From: Falciphora oryzae
Taxonomy: Eukaryota; Ascomycota; Sordariomycetes; Magnaporthales; Magnaporthaceae
Reading direction: 5' to 3'
DNA length: 64,000 nt
NCBI GenBank assembly: GCA_000733355.1
Contig: JNVV01000047.1
Location: forward strand, 188,085-252,084
Below the pieces are notes generated by a model. The model made no database searches and was not told the origin of the DNA. It saw only the letters and a list, made by a program, of their open reading frames with translations. Of the stretch, positions 38,858-51,940 are shown piece after piece (the stretch's first letter is position 1; each line of letters begins with the position of its first letter). A program made the position numbers and the translations under genes.

Positions 38858-41800
38858 TCAAGCATCAACCAATCTGAAAGGCGACTGATCCAGGGACCGT
38901 CCCATGCAGATGTACCCCATGGGTGTGTGCTGAATGTCCTGCGTCGGATGGCGAACTGCAAGCCACGCGCGGAGGAAGGCGGCGGGATCATTGGCACATA
39001 TCCCCAGCTTGCGGCCACCTGCAGCCTGCACGCCATCGTATGAGCGAGCGATGAGCTCCGAATCCTTTGGCCAAACGAAATTCTTCACGTCGTCCCACTC
39101 ATCCGCGCCGACGTACAGCCTACCCGCGACGATGCCCACCTCGAACCGAAACCAGGGCGGAAAGTCGTGGTCGGCCGGCAGTTGTGGGAAACTGTAGTAT
39201 TGGAACGAGTTGAATGGCAGCATGGCCTTTGTGGTCGGCGCCGCGTAGGTGACCATGTGCACATTCGGCGTCCCAGCTGCGGCGGCCAGCCGAAGCATGG
39301 GGATGATGAGCTCCATCTCCTCCGGGATTACGATGAGCGCAGTCTTGGTAGATGGGCTCCAGAGGATCCAGTCAACAGGCCGCTGGGGAGCCGCCCCTGT
39401 CAGCACGTTGGAAAAGTCGGGTACGTTTATAATAAAGCGCGTAACCCTAAGCTGCACTTACCAAGAAGTTGTCTGCAACACTCGTGTTCTCGGCGCCGTG
39501 TCCAAACTTGATCGTCCTGCCAAACTCGGCCGATACAAAGAGGGTTGATCCGGTATCTCGCACACCGAACCGCCGACCCACCTGTGTTCTGCCGACATAG
39601 GCAAACGCCTGCTCAAAGCATGTGGCCAGTGCGTGCGGTGGCAGGAATCCAGTGCGTACAAAATGCTCAATGTCGGGGTGAAGGCGGGGGAAGACCAGAG
39701 GCACATGACGTATCCGCTTCTGCACTTGGCGCACCTGCTCGACCTGGACCTGGACCTCTCGCTCCTGCTCCACCTCCTGCAGGGCATTCAGATCAGCAGC
39801 ACCGCCGTGGCTGCCGACATCACACCGCTCGAGCTGGCCCATGATGCTCTGAAGGCGAGGATTCATCACACCAGAAGACATAGAAGACGGTTCGGCCGAT
39901 CCTGCTCCGCCGTACAACTGCTCGAGGGTCTGACGCTCGGGCCTCTGGATGGCTACGAGAACTTTGGCTCGCTGCTGGTCTGGATTGCTGGATGAATCCC
40001 GTTGGTATCTCCATGCGGCGTTTGTGCGGCGGCAGAAGTCGACGCCCTGTGACACATAAAGGCTCTGAAGATCCTCGTGTCCACAGCACGTCTGCTCGAG
40101 AAGCCACGAGATGACGTGCGCCGAGTCAATCTTGAGGTCGTTACCATTGCCAACCGACAAGTGATCGCGGATGCTCTGATCCACATCGGGAGGGGCGAAA
40201 AACACGACGGCCTGGGTCGTTCCCAGTTGGCGGAGGCGCATGGCCGCTTGCATGGTAAAGTCCTTGGACTGTTTAAGCGCAAGTGTCAGCGCGCCGCGCG
40301 CGTGGGCGGGCAGTTTTAGATCAACGCCTCGGGTGTGTGCCTCGTCAAAGTAAACAAGACATTCGTCGAGGTTGTCAGCGAACCGGCTCGCCAGCAGCGG
40401 CACGTCCTTCTTGCCCTCGTCCCGATGATGGACCCACGCGCGGTCGTCCAGCCCAAAGTAGATTGCCGCCTTGGCCTCAATGTCTATCCTCAGCCACTCC
40501 TTGGCCAGTGCCTTGTTGTCCATCTCCAAGATGTAAGCACCAGCATCTATGAGGATTTTGATTCCCGAGGCCTTGAGCTTGTTCAGTAGACCGGTTTCAG
40601 ACAGTCGCTTCTTAAAGAAGTCGTCCACAGTAACGTGGTAGGCCCGGTTGCGTGGCTGCAACAAGTACGTCAGAACCTCGGCGCTGGTCTGCCGGAGGCT
40701 GGGCAGGTCGTCCTGTCGGATCGTCAGGGGTAGCATGGTGCGATTATCGTTGGTCCCGCTGAAGCCTGTTGTGCGAGCGCCGGGGATATTGTTGGCCGCG
40801 GGAACAAAAGGAATGTCCCAGCCAGACGCCTGCAGCTTGACATCGAACTGCTTAGCGTGGCAAGGAAAGACGAAATTGTCAAGGTAATAATTGATGACCA
40901 CGAGACTGTGCTTGAAGTGCGTCCACAGCTCTCCCAACTGAGCGCTGTCTTCCACGCTGATGACATCCCAGTGCCGCAGAGTCTCGGGTAGCTTGTGGCA
41001 CCCCACCGTCCACGCCTCGTACTCCTGTGACGGGTCGGCGGATTGGAGCAGGCGCTGTAACCCCTGGAGGAGCTGTTGTTGCGTCAGCCCCTGGTAGTAG
41101 AAGGCCAAGCAGGTGAGCAGGATGGCAACGTCTGGGTGGCCAAACTCGGCATGCTCCGACGGGGTGCCCTTGGCCTCGAAAGGAACCGCCAAAGGATCGC
41201 GCCGTGGGTGCAGTCCGTACTGAACATTCCATCGCTTTCCCAGGCAGGTGACGAGGATCTTGTTGACGAGCAAGCCACGTATCACCAATAGGCACTGGGC
41301 ACTTTTCTGCTGGTCTTCAAACGCGCTGACGGCCTGCGCAAATACGCCGTGGTCAAATGCCTCTTCTGTGAAGAGCCGGCGGATGCTTGTGATCTGTGGG
41401 CCCTGGGGTGACGCCAAAGCCGAGTCTGTCGGGCGTATGTATGCGCAACGGCCGCCGCAGATGCTGTCGATGATGAGCTGCACGGTGGCCTCTTCGGCCT
41501 CCCGCCTCAAGAACCGCACCATGGGAAATGATCCAGGGCGCTCCAGAACATCCATGCCAAGGGGGTGCTTTCGGCGTAGTGTCGGGACATGGTCAGCCGC
41601 CAAGACCAGGAGCGCCTCGGCCACTTGCCAGCGAAACGGCTGCCCGTCGACGGCGGTCTGGCTGCCACCTGGGTAGTTGAGCTGCGTCTTGACTGACAAG
41701 GTGAAGTCGCACTCGTCAAGCACGTCGCGGGACTGGCGCTCGAGCCACAACTCGAACTTGAACATTTGCGCCGCCAACTCCGTTTTGCCGTCTGCCAAGT

Positions 41801-44800
41801 GCTGCCATCCGCCCAGCTTAAATGAGAGGATGTGCTCGTGGCTGGTCAGGATAACACCACGGGTGTCGCGCGCGTTAACGTGCAGTCTGGCATACAAGTC
41901 CAACATATCGGACGTTGTCTTGGTTCGACGCGAGAACGGGATGTGCCGAACGGTGCGGCCGACGAGGCCTCCCAATCGGGCCTGAGTGACCTGTGCTGTG
42001 GCCATGAGCAGCGCCTTGGGGACTATTAGGCGCGCGAGGGCCTCCCCATCAGCAAGGGCTGCCACGACCATGGGAACGATGACTGAAGTCTTGCCCTTGC
42101 CCATGTTCATCTGCAAAACGCTGTTCTGGCCCGAGGCCGGCGCGATAATGGCCCGGGCGACGTCGACCTGATCCGGCCGGATGAGCAGATCGCCATCGAT
42201 CTCGAGCAGGAGCCAGTCGGTGTACTCATAATAGGGCGACCAGGATTGATGCCCTGGGTTGTTAAGCTCATCATCAAGCGCGCGACCGTTGTTCTGCTGG
42301 ATCGCGCGTCGCACGCGCAAGAGTCGCTGCAGGCCCGTCAACTCAAGCCCGTACTGCACGAGTGCTTTCTTCATGGCCGAATCGCAGCTGCTGGTATGCA
42401 GGCATGACGACGATCGCAGAAGCGCGAGCACGACCGCTCTGGTGCAGGGCCACAAGGCTCCCAGCCGAAGCCAGACGGAGCGAGCATCGTCAGCGGCGAG
42501 GGCGTCGTCGATCTCTCCCAGATAACTCGCAATCACGGCACGGCTTTCCTCGATGCGCAAACCAACGTCTGCGACGTCCGGTGCTTTGAGCACCTGGCGG
42601 GAAGCGTGAGGCGCCTGGCCCACGCCGGCCTCGAGGGCCTCCAGGCTTTGGAGAAGATCGTTGCCGTAGCGTTGACGCAGCTTGTCGCTGGTGGCCGTGA
42701 AGTTGTCCAGGATTTTTCGGAGCTCTGTGATTCCAGTGCAATGGGATCCAGTTGCGCCCTGGACACCAGGAAATAATAACGCGGACCAATGGCGCACTGT
42801 GGATTTTGTATGGGAGGTCCACGTTATTTTTTGGTCAACATGCTGGACCAGTGGAGCTGGGGCGATATTTGGAAGCACGGGCCCTGACTTGAGCACGAGA
42901 TCCCGAGCCGAGGAAGGAACGACGCCGTGGTGGGATGGGTTCCTGTTCTCGTCGATCGTCCAATTGGCCAGCCTGGCAGCATCGCGGGGACCTTTGTGTG
43001 CGTCAAGCACCTTCTGTGCCTGATTGGCAAAGTCGCAAAGCGCATCGTTGTCGCGCCTCCGCTCCCAATCTGGGGCCAGCTTCTCGAGTGCCAGGTCGCA
43101 GTCAAGCACCTCTTCGGCCAAGCCAGTCGTTGAAAGCTCCCAAGCCGGCGCAGGCCACTGCTGCAGCAAACGCTTGCAAAACTCTGCAATTTCCTGCTTG
43201 CACAGAGCGTTGTGCTCCTCCTCGGTGCGACCGGCTGCGTCGATCATTTCGGGCGTACCCTTTCGGTTCCTGAAATATGACCAAGCAGAGCATGCAGAGA
43301 TGGTCAACTGCTGGAGCTCCCGAGGAGAAGGCCGGCCCCGGGAACGGAATTCAATGAAGCGATCACGCTCCGGCGGCTTCAGCTGCTTCAGCTGATCAAT
43401 GCAAGCAAACGCCGCGAGCGAGTGGACGACGTCCATGTCGACCGGACCAAACGCCAGGAGCCCGAGTCGAAAGATCACCGAGGCCTGCTGCCTCTCAACA
43501 TCGACCGCCTGGCAGAACTGCATAAGATGTCCCCATTTCTCCTGGATGGGACCCTCAGTCTGGTCAATAAGTGGCGATGTGCCAGGACCCATCGAGGCGC
43601 CCTCAGACAGTGGCTGGAACCCTCCGATTGGGGTGCTCTGGTCCCAAAACTCGAGTATCACCACCAGCCTGTTGCTTATGTGTAGTCCTGCACACCGTCG
43701 GGTGATGAGGCGGGCTGTTTCAAACACCTTTGCTGCCCTGCGCGTCATGGATCGGTCCCGAGACGCGTACGGGACCAAGTCACCTCGGCCAGCATTGTCA
43801 TCACTGACCCTGCTCGTGTTAAGAGGTGCACGCTCGTACAAACGCCGCTGCAGTTCGCCACGAAGGTCGAGGTGTTGTGCTTGTCGAGACAGGCGCGACT
43901 CCTTCACTGTCTGTACAGTTGCAAAGTCCGCGAGACGGTTGGACTTCTCGATGATGTCGCGAAGCAAGGTCCGGTAGCCATCGTGCTGGATCGTTGTTGT
44001 CAGATGGTCGCTCCACGTCACACTCTGGACGCGCTTCAGCTCTGGCGGATAATACTCCCTGTCTGGAAGCATCCCCGAAAAGCTGCTAAGAAGCGTTTCC
44101 GCAGCAGGGCTGAGGGGCGTCCACGGCTGGGCGATGCCCGAGGCGAGGATTGCGAACGCCTCCTCCGTCCCAGTTCTCTCTATCAGCGGATCGGGGAGGC
44201 AGAAGGACGTCAAGCCGTGGCAGAGTGCCTTGAAGAGGAGCAGCCTTGGTTCCGGAGCACACGTCAGTCGGCCTAGGACAGAATCAATTCCGAAACGGCC
44301 GTATTCTTTGGCGTTGGACATGCGCACTTCCACGTGCATCCCGTTTCTCCGCCAGCGAGGCTCGGCCAGCGGCAAGAGGATGCTGCGCTCTCGCGTAGCC
44401 ATGTCTCGCACTACGATCTTGCTCGCCAGGCCATACCACGTCCCGGCGTCCTGGTCCGGGTCAATCTCGGCCCCAAGCTGCTCGCATTGGAGACGGCCGT
44501 CTTCATTGACGTGAAAGGAAAGGTCCAGCTGCCGCATGTCCACTCTGAGCCTTCCGATCGCAGGCTGGTACACAGTCAGTCCCTCGGGCCGCACAAAACC
44601 CGACAGGATGCTGTTGATCGAGCCGAAAACTTCCGATCGGGGATCAACCAGGGCTACGTTGCCGCGAAATGCCCGTCGTCTAGGAACGTCCAGCGTCCAG
44701 TCGCGGGTCTTCTTGTACCCGATCTCCGGTCCGCGTCCGCGTCGGATCTCGAGACAGCCACTGTCCAGGTTGAGCCAGTGCATGCAGCCTTCCACGAGCT

Positions 44801-47800
44801 CCAAGGGGAGGTCAAAGGCAGAGTTCGGGCCGGTCTCGCCGGTAAATACACGGCGAGGCACGAATTGGAGGCGCCCATGCCATGATACCGACCGAATAAC
44901 GACGTTTTTCCGGTGGTCAAGGCCGAAATGCACGTCCTGGTCGCGAACGCGGGTTGCCAGTTGGTGCGTCATCCCTTGCATCCCCGACGGATACGTCAGG
45001 AGATTCTGATCGCCAAACAGGGCCTTGACATCAGGGCTGTTGCGGATCTCAGGGGGCAGCTTCCCACGAGCCTTCCCGTTGACCAGCAGGTGGCCCTCGA
45101 TGAAGTTGCAGTGAATGGCCTGGCTGTAGCCGAAAGGGCTGCCACTGCTATTGGCTACCCGCACTGCCGTGCAGCCGACAGCCCAACGATCGTGCGACGG
45201 AAGGATTTTCCACGAGGAAATGAGGTGGTCGACGGGCGCAGCGTCGCTCGTAGCTACTGGCCTTCCTGACCGGCTGGCATCGACACCCCTGCCGACGGCG
45301 GCAGGATGGGCCACGACGGATCGTCGCAGAAGAGGTGCGAGCCGGTATGCAGCCTTGGCATCACGCATGAGCGCATGCTTTTCCATGGGAGGGAGCTGGT
45401 CGATGTCCACCCTAATGCTCTCCTGCATGGCCACAGACGCCTGAATCCAGAACGCCAGCTGCTCTGGCTCCAAGGTGTAGTCTCGGTCGGCCGCCAAGTC
45501 GGCATATACGTCAAATGTGCGACGGCATAGAAGGCCTGCCCACAGACAATACCCCGATGCCCGCTGCGCTGTGTCCGCATCTGTGGTTGTGCGGACTTGC
45601 TCGCCGAGCTGGACTGTCCAGCCAACGAGAGCCCTCCTCGCCATCTGGAGAAGCGCACGGGCACGCTGGCGTCCTGTGTCGTCTGCGGCCAGCTGGTAGA
45701 TGCGCAAGCCTAGGGTGACGAGCAGCTCCATGCAATGGTGCTCCCTCCAGTTTGTCAGGATACTCTGAATGCGCTTCTGGACGCACTCTGACAGCCTCTC
45801 GACAAATCCGGGCTCCCTGAAGCACACGTGCACCACCCGCAAGACATCGTCTCCCAGCCGCGGGCCGGCCTGGATGGCCAACTGGGACAACAATTTTGTT
45901 GTCTCCTCGCTGCTGAAGTTTAGGCTTGACGAGCCGAGCTGGACCAGTATCTGGGCCCAGCGGCGAGCCGTGCCGGACAGCAATCCCTGGTGCGCAGCAA
46001 ACTCGTGGCTCGACAAGTCGGGTGGGCATTCGCTTTTGTTTGCCTGGACCTCGTAGGATGAAGGTCCCTCGACGCGCGGTGGCGGGTGATATACTGCCGG
46101 CAACACTGTCGATCGGAGTGTTCGGGGGACGTGAACGCCGCAGAGGTGCTGTAGCGTCAGCTTCTCGGCGAGGTCCTTGACCCAAATCCCGGAGTCTTGG
46201 TCGTACAGCTCGAACCTGGCGCCCAGAGGAAGAACCACGTCCTGCTTGGCCATCTTCGCGAAGGAGACCTTGTAGTGGGTGTCGGTGAAGCACTTGATAG
46301 GGGACGCAAGCGTAACCTTTTGCTTCCGGCGACTCGAATGTTGCCAAAGCGGCGTCTCCGACAGCAGCTTCTGCGGCTTTTCGGACGTCCCCGGCCGACT
46401 AGGGTGCGCAAGCGTGCTAAGGATTCGCCATGTCGTGTCCCGGTACATGGCGAGATGGGCCGGGATGACCAGTTCAAACAGCACAGTCGAGCGGGCCGGC
46501 TCACGGTCGGGGAGATGCTCCTCGAATACTTTGATGCTCAGGCGCTTCCGAACCCGCCCGTGCCAGCACCTCTTGCACCCTCGAACCTCTCGCTTCCCAT
46601 CGACATACGAGCACCGGCAGGTGCCAGTGGAGAACCCCAAGGTGTGCACGTCGTATTCATGGCACAGATTGGTCCACTCCAGCTCCTTGTCTAGCTTTCC
46701 AGCATCGGAGACAGACTGGACGTGGGCACCATGGGCCTGCGCTGCAGCCGATTGCGATACATAGCGAACCGCAAGGGACTTCATATCGACGACTTCTTGA
46801 AAGATGTTGCGGAGTCGAGCTTCTGAACGGCGACTGTTCAGGTAAGTCTGCATCTCCTGCAGGCGATGCATGTCGCACATATTGGGCAGCTGCAGGACGT
46901 CTAACATCTCGGGCTCGAAGACAGGAGCATAGTTCTTCAGCAGTGGGCATGCCATAATGGCAGCTTTGTCGAGTTGGATCCATTTGTAAAAGACCGCCAA
47001 CGCCCTGGAGCTCTGATGAACGGGATCGCCATCATACAAGCCACCCGTGCGTGAGAATAATTCGTCGATTAGGCCAGCAAGGAGCTCGCACTGCGTCTCG
47101 ATGCTCAAACGCGACATTGTCGGCGCTTCCTGGCCACTCTCGATGGCGGCAAGACGAAAAGCCTTGTCGGTGAAGTCCTGAGCTCGCTGGATAGCTGTGT
47201 CGAGCGGGCGAGGAAGCTCGAGCGACGGGGCAGCGACTCGGCGTGGGACCTGGGGGGCCAGCAAACTGTCCATGTGCGGCCCGCTGTTGGGTAGAGAGAG
47301 GTGGAGAGCGCTCTTGTCGGCGTATCTAGGGAGTCGTGGAGTGACAAGCTTCGTCGTGTGCTTGAAATGCTCCCAAGCCATCTCTACCTGGCTGGTGGCA
47401 CCTTCGACGGCGCTTTGGACAAGATTCCGGACTGGATCAAAGTGAGCCCTGCAGGCCCCCACGCTCGACGGCGGCACCTGCTTCAAGTCCATCTCCAGCT
47501 TAGCCATACGCCGACACAGCTTGGCCCGGAGGGTGATGGTCAGGTCAGGCGGGAGCGCGCCGGCCGAGTCCTTCAGGAGCTGGGCAAACAAGGCGGCCAT
47601 GAGGCACTTGTACGCGAACCGGCCCTTGGTCTCGCCAAGGCCCAGGGCCAGGTGGCGCCTGGCAGCGACGCGCAGGACAAGCCAAAATGGCAGTCGTCGC
47701 CAGGGCTGGTTGGACTCGTGCATGTTCACGTCGTCCCGTACGTGCTTCCATAGCGGCGGCGGCTGCCTAGCCTCGCCGACGGCCTCGAGGATCGACATAA

Positions 47801-48497
47801 GCATCTCGGTGACGAGCGCGGGGTCGGACGTGTCGCGGTCCTCGGCGACCAGGCAGCCGGCCTTGGTCGCCTGTGCCTTGAGGGTGCGAAGCGACTCCAT
47901 GCTGGCCTGCTCGAGGAAGTCGGCCAGGCACCGCCGGAAGCAGGGTTCGTGGAAGTCGGCGGAGGCCAGGCGGCACGAACGCCCGGGGAAGGACCACTCG
48001 AGGGCTCGCGAGGCCGCGAGGACGGCTGTGGTTGTTGGCGAGGCCTCGAAGGCCTCGATCACGATGTCTTCTTTGCCGTTGCTAGTGATCACGCCGGCGT
48101 CAACATATCATACAACTAGAGAAGATGCTAGTGCTCGACCCAAAAAGTCCAGACGATGACAAACCTACCTGTTCTTCTCGGCCCAGAAGAGAAGGGCCGC
48201 GTTCTGAGGCTCAAGGTAGAGCACAAGCATATGGCCGGGCTTGAGTTGTTTGAAATGCTCTAGCAGGACGGCTCGATCGAGGCCATCCGACCGATGCAAC
48301 ACGTCACAGGCATCGAGCGAACCCTGGAGCGCCCCAAACGCAGCAGACCAGGCGGGTTGCGCGTGCGAGGATGCCGTAAAGCAGCTATCAGTCATCCGAG
48401 CGAGCACGTCGTACGAGACCTGTGCCTCGTCCGCGTCCGGTCCCCCGGGCACCCTGGGAGGGAGGACGAGATGGTTGAAGACGGCTCGCAGAGCCAT
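38858..48497 (-). CDS. DUF6606/DUF3638/DUF3645 giant ATPase-like protein
   Basis: Three exons: 48497-48169, 48081-39462, 39382-38858; 3157 residues. Intron 1 (48168-48082) has GTAGGT/CTAG, rejoining EKN to SNGKEDIVIEAFEASP. Intron 2 (39461-39383) has GTAAGT/CCCCAG, rejoining DNFL to RPVDWILWS; both match family style. N-terminus (~1-250) is DUF6606-like (FNHLVLPPRVPG, LKPGHMLVLYLEPQNAALLFW). A Cys cluster CRC...CKRCWHGR lies near 600. A Walker A motif NMGKGKTSVIVPMV is at ~2100 (DUF3638), DECDFTLSVKTQLNYPGG near 2230, GFSGTNDN near 2550 (DUF3645), YFDEAHTRGVDLKLP near 2690 and QAAMRLRQLG near 2720. Members occur across fungi and amoebae; automated annotations sometimes call them ubiquitinyl hydrolases, but the visible motifs indicate a P-loop NTPase. 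No stops across 8.6 kb, so the gene is under constraint. Confidence 0.85.
39383..39461 (-). other. Intron 2 of the DUF3638 gene
   Basis: 79 bp on the minus strand. Donor GTAAGTGCAG; acceptor CCCCAG. The nearer CTGACAG at 39397 would shift the frame, so the second AG is preferred. Without splicing the frame ends after VSAA. Confidence 0.75.
48082..48168 (-). other. Intron 1 of the DUF3638 gene
   Basis: 87 bp, GTAGGTTTGT to ATCACTAG. Phase 2 on both sides. Splicing joins the short first exon to the large second exon. Confidence 0.8.
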
Positions 48498-50342
48498 GGT
48501 GTGGTGGCTGCTACAGCTTGCTGAGACTCGGCGGGTGTATGCGTTTGCCAGCCTCGGGCAAGGTTACAAGGAATACCTAGGTACAGAAGTGAGTGGTAAA
48601 AAGCGTTTTGGTTGTGGGATACAAGACAGATGGAGTATCAGAGTGAAGGAAGGGAATTTGGACAGAAGATGAAGAGTGGGAGTGNNNNNNNNNNNNNNNN
48701 NNNNNNNNNNNNNNNNNNNNNNNNNNNNNNNNNNNNNNNNNNNNNNNNNNNNNNNNNNNNNNNNNNNNNNNNNNNNNNNNNNNNNNNNNNNNNNNNNNNN
48801 NNNNNNNNNNNNNNNNNNNNNNNNNNNNNNNNNNNNNNNNNNNNNNNNNNNNNNNNNNNNNNNNNNNNNNNNNNNNNNNNNNAAACAAAGGGAAAGAGAA
48901 GGAAGGAAATAAATAGAAATTCATGGCAGATGCCAATTTTTTTTTCCAGGCAGCAAAGCAGGGCGCCCGGGAGCAGGACGGGAGCCAGGCCTGCGTGAGG
49001 GCGGATTGAGAACAAAGTGAGGGCACACAAACGAGCGTCGACGGAAGGCTGCAGAGTCCGTGTGATGGCCCGTTGGCCGTTTTTTAGACCAAGCACCCAG
49101 CCCAAAAACAAAGATGGCAATTCTTCAGTCCTGAGAAGGAGGTTTTACTGGATGAATTAGGTGGTGGACCCATCAAAGCCTCGTGCCGCCGTGATGCCTA
49201 GACGCCGGCCAACGGACGTTTGTGGAACCGGACGAGCAGGCCAATCATACTCACGGGGGGCGGCGCGAACAGCCATCCGGCTCACGTCTGTTGGCCGCCA
49301 GCCCCTGGACCTGCCTGGCGCCGGGGCTAGCCGAGATGGGAGCTGGCGACCGCGCCGAGAGCAGGATCGACAGAGGGTGGGTACGCATGGCCCGCTATTG
49401 CACGACGGGTAGGCATCAACAATGGCAAACGGGTCACAATTTGCGGCCAACGCAGCTGTCAAGAGAAGAATCTGGAACTGCTTCTTCCACCATCATTGGC
49501 CGTAGGAGAGCCAAGCGGAGACAACAAACGGCCGTCAACTCAACCCGGGCAACTTTGCCTTTAGTGTGGGATCGGGAAGCCCGAAATTGGCCACTGCTGC
49601 GAGAGACGCCGTTTATGGCAAAATGATACAAACAATAAATCATTGTGCGGGAGGCCCCAGGGTGGATTGCTGATCCATGGCTGGGGTACTTTTTGCCAGC
49701 TGATTATCTACCTAGATATGTGAAAGAGGCCTTGATGGCTTTGCTTACGAGGCGGTTGTATCAAAATGTCGTACCCCACGTGGCATTGTGGCGGAAAGGA
49801 GGAATGCGGTGCTTGTGGCTGCAAAGCTCCCTCATTGCGGGCACGGCGAGCTGTCGGTTTCGTTCTTGGTAGCATCTAGCAAGGCGCAGCATGGCTGCAT
49901 CTCCAACAATGGTCACCGTTTGCAAATCGTCAACCCGGCCTTACGCCACGATGGCCCAGACACGTTGCCCAAATAAAAGTCTGGGCCGCGAAAGTTCCTC
50001 CCATATAGTTGTAGCTAGCACCAAAACAAAGTCCTACAAACAAAAACCGAACAGGTAGAAAAGCTGCAATCTGTGTTTGCCAAAGAGTTTCCTTTTCGTA
50101 AAATCTGCTGTTTTGCCCAAGATAACAACCTCTCAGGTATGGTCGACTGAAATCGTCAGGTCGTGCACTGTTAAGGGAATGACAGGGCTATAATTCCCGT
50201 TTTGCAGTCCAGACTTTTTTTTCTGGGCAACGCGCCAGACTTTCCATTTACCCCATTTCCTAAGTTCACACTAGAGCTCAACATGCGGACTTGGGAAATG
50301 CCAATGGAGGACACGGCATGCCGATGCCGCAGCGCTCCGCTT
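48498..50342. other. Upstream region, no recognised gene
   Basis: Promoter region of the DUF3638 gene, an N gap (48685-48882), and about 1.4 kb with only short non-matching frames. Confidence 0.45.
48685..48882. other. Assembly gap (198 N)
   Basis: Undetermined bases about 190 bp upstream of the DUF3638 start codon. Confidence 0.99.
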
Positions 50343-50760
50343 CTACCGGCCCCGTACCCCTATCTGGCTCCGCAAGTCGGCGGACCCGTCCCGGCTGTCC
50401 GGGAAGCGCCGCTTGCCTAGACTTGAAGAGCACAACACGGCCAACCCGCCGCCGCATTGGTGTAGGATATCATTGAGAAACTGCCTGTAGATCCTATCCG
50501 GACGCCTCGTCTGTTCGTGCTGCAAAATCTGAGCGGCAGCAGAGGCAAGGCTGCCGGCTGCATCATCCAGACGCTGCACGATCTTAATCTTGCCCATGCT
50601 TGCTTGAATCTTCTCGATGCAGCTCTCGACTGCACTAGGCAGCGTACTGATGGCTGATGACCCGCAGAGGTGTTGTAGCGTCAACTTCCCGGCGAGGTCC
50701 TTGACCCAAATCTTGGAGTCTTGGTCGTACGGCTCGAACCTGGCGCCCAGAGGAAGAATC
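50343..50760 (-). pseudogene. Chimeric frame with a DUF3638-gene fragment
   Basis: On the minus strand 50760-50662 encodes ILPLGARFEPYDQDSKIWVKDL then TLQHLCG, a near copy of the DUF3638 gene at 46236-46138 (92 of 99 bases the same by eye, all seven differences transitions). Beyond 50662 the frame continues open into unrelated sequence (AVESCIEKIQASMGKIKIVQRLDDAAGSLASAAAQIL...) to a stop at 50343. The second half is helical but unrecognised. Probably the relic of a paralogous gene copy fused to other sequence. Confidence 0.55.
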
Positions 50761-50778
50761 CTTTTTACACATTCCTTC

Positions 50779-51940
50779 CTAAGGAAACATAACGTCTTCT
50801 CCTAAAAACCGGAAGGTTAGCACCCGTCCTGACACACAGCCCAAGGCGACTGTTGATCCGGTTACAGCTGACGTGATCGGCCGGTATTCAGGCGGCAGCC
50901 ACAACACATTTTGCCCGTTCCAAGTGATCCATGCTTCATCAGAGCTGATTCCTGCCTTTTGTAAACGAAGTGGCTGAAAAAAGGCTTGGGCCGTTGCATG
51001 GGCAATTGGCCGCTTATCAACAAAAATGGTGCCTATATTTGTATAAAGGCACAAACCTGCTGTATCGAATGAGACGTTCCGAAGGGTTCTACCAACGTTA
51101 ACGGTTTGGAAGCAGGCGCCCGTCGCCGCGTCCCAAAGCCCGATTGTCCCGTCGCGCGACGCCGACGCGAGCCGCCGGCTGTTATGCGAAAAGGCCACTG
51201 AATAGACCCAATCGCTATGCCCTTCGAGCGTTGCGATGCATGTGCCAGTCGCTGCGTCCCAGAGCTTGACGGTTTTGTCGCCCGACGCCGACGCAAGCTG
51301 CTGGCCGTCGTGCGAAAAGACCACTGAGTAAACCCAATCGCTGTGCCCTTCGAGTGTTGCGACGCATGTGCCAGTCGCTGCGTCCCAAAGCTTGACGGTT
51401 TGGTCGTTTGACGCCGACGCAAGCTGCTGGCCGTCGTGCGAAAAGGCCATTGAGTTAACCCAATCGCTGTGCCCTTCGAACGTTACGACGCATGTACCGG
51501 TCGCCGCATCCCAGAGCTTAACGGTGCCGCCCGACGCTGATACGAGCTGCCGGCCGTCGCGCGAGAAAGCCACCGATTTGACCCAATCGCTATGCCCCCC
51601 AAACGTCGCGGCGCATGTGCTGGTCGCCGCGTCCCAAAGCTTGACGGTTTTATCGTCCGACGCCGACGCGAGCTGCCGGTCATTATACGAAAAGGCTACT
51701 GATCTAACCCAATTGCTATGCCCCCCGAACGTTGCGGCGCATACGCCGGTCGCTGCGTCCCAAAGCTTAACGGTTTGGTCGCTCGACGCCGATGCGAGCT
51801 GCCGGCCGTCATGCGAAAAGGCCACTAAGTTAACCGAATTGCTGTGCCCTTCGAACGTCGCGATGCATGCGCCGGTCGCTGCGTCCCAAAGCTTGACTGT
51901 TGTGTCATGCGACGCGGATGCGAGCTGCCGGCCGTCGTAC
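50779..51940 (-). pseudogene. WD40 C-terminus of an NLR (NACHT-WD)-like gene
   Basis: Open minus-strand frame with about seven 42-residue WD repeats of pattern FSHDGRQLASAS-D-TVKLWDAATG-C-ATFEGHSDWV-SVA, very alike in both protein and DNA, then a tail (WITWNGQNVLWLPPEYRP, SGRVLTFRF) to the stop. This repeat style and tail are those of fungal STAND/NLR proteins (NACHT-WD40, HNWD type), whose repeats evolve by shuffling and define recognition specificity. The 5' end is cut in mid-repeat (YDGRQ) at 51940 by a family B LTR, so NACHT and effector domains are absent here. The remaining frame has no stops, so truncation is recent or the repeats are still homogenised. Confidence 0.8.

Noticed and set aside
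39397..39461. Alternative intron 2 of the DUF3638 gene ending at CTGACAG (39397)
   Set aside because: It shifts the frame by two; the next AG (39383) keeps the frame and gives the family-like FLRPVDWIL.
39545..47753. Many plus-strand and alternative minus-strand frames (for example 37547-38305 and 45511-46347)
   Set aside because: GC-rich shadows of the DUF3638 gene or the 37.6-38.3 kb gene; their codons follow the real frame and show no motif.
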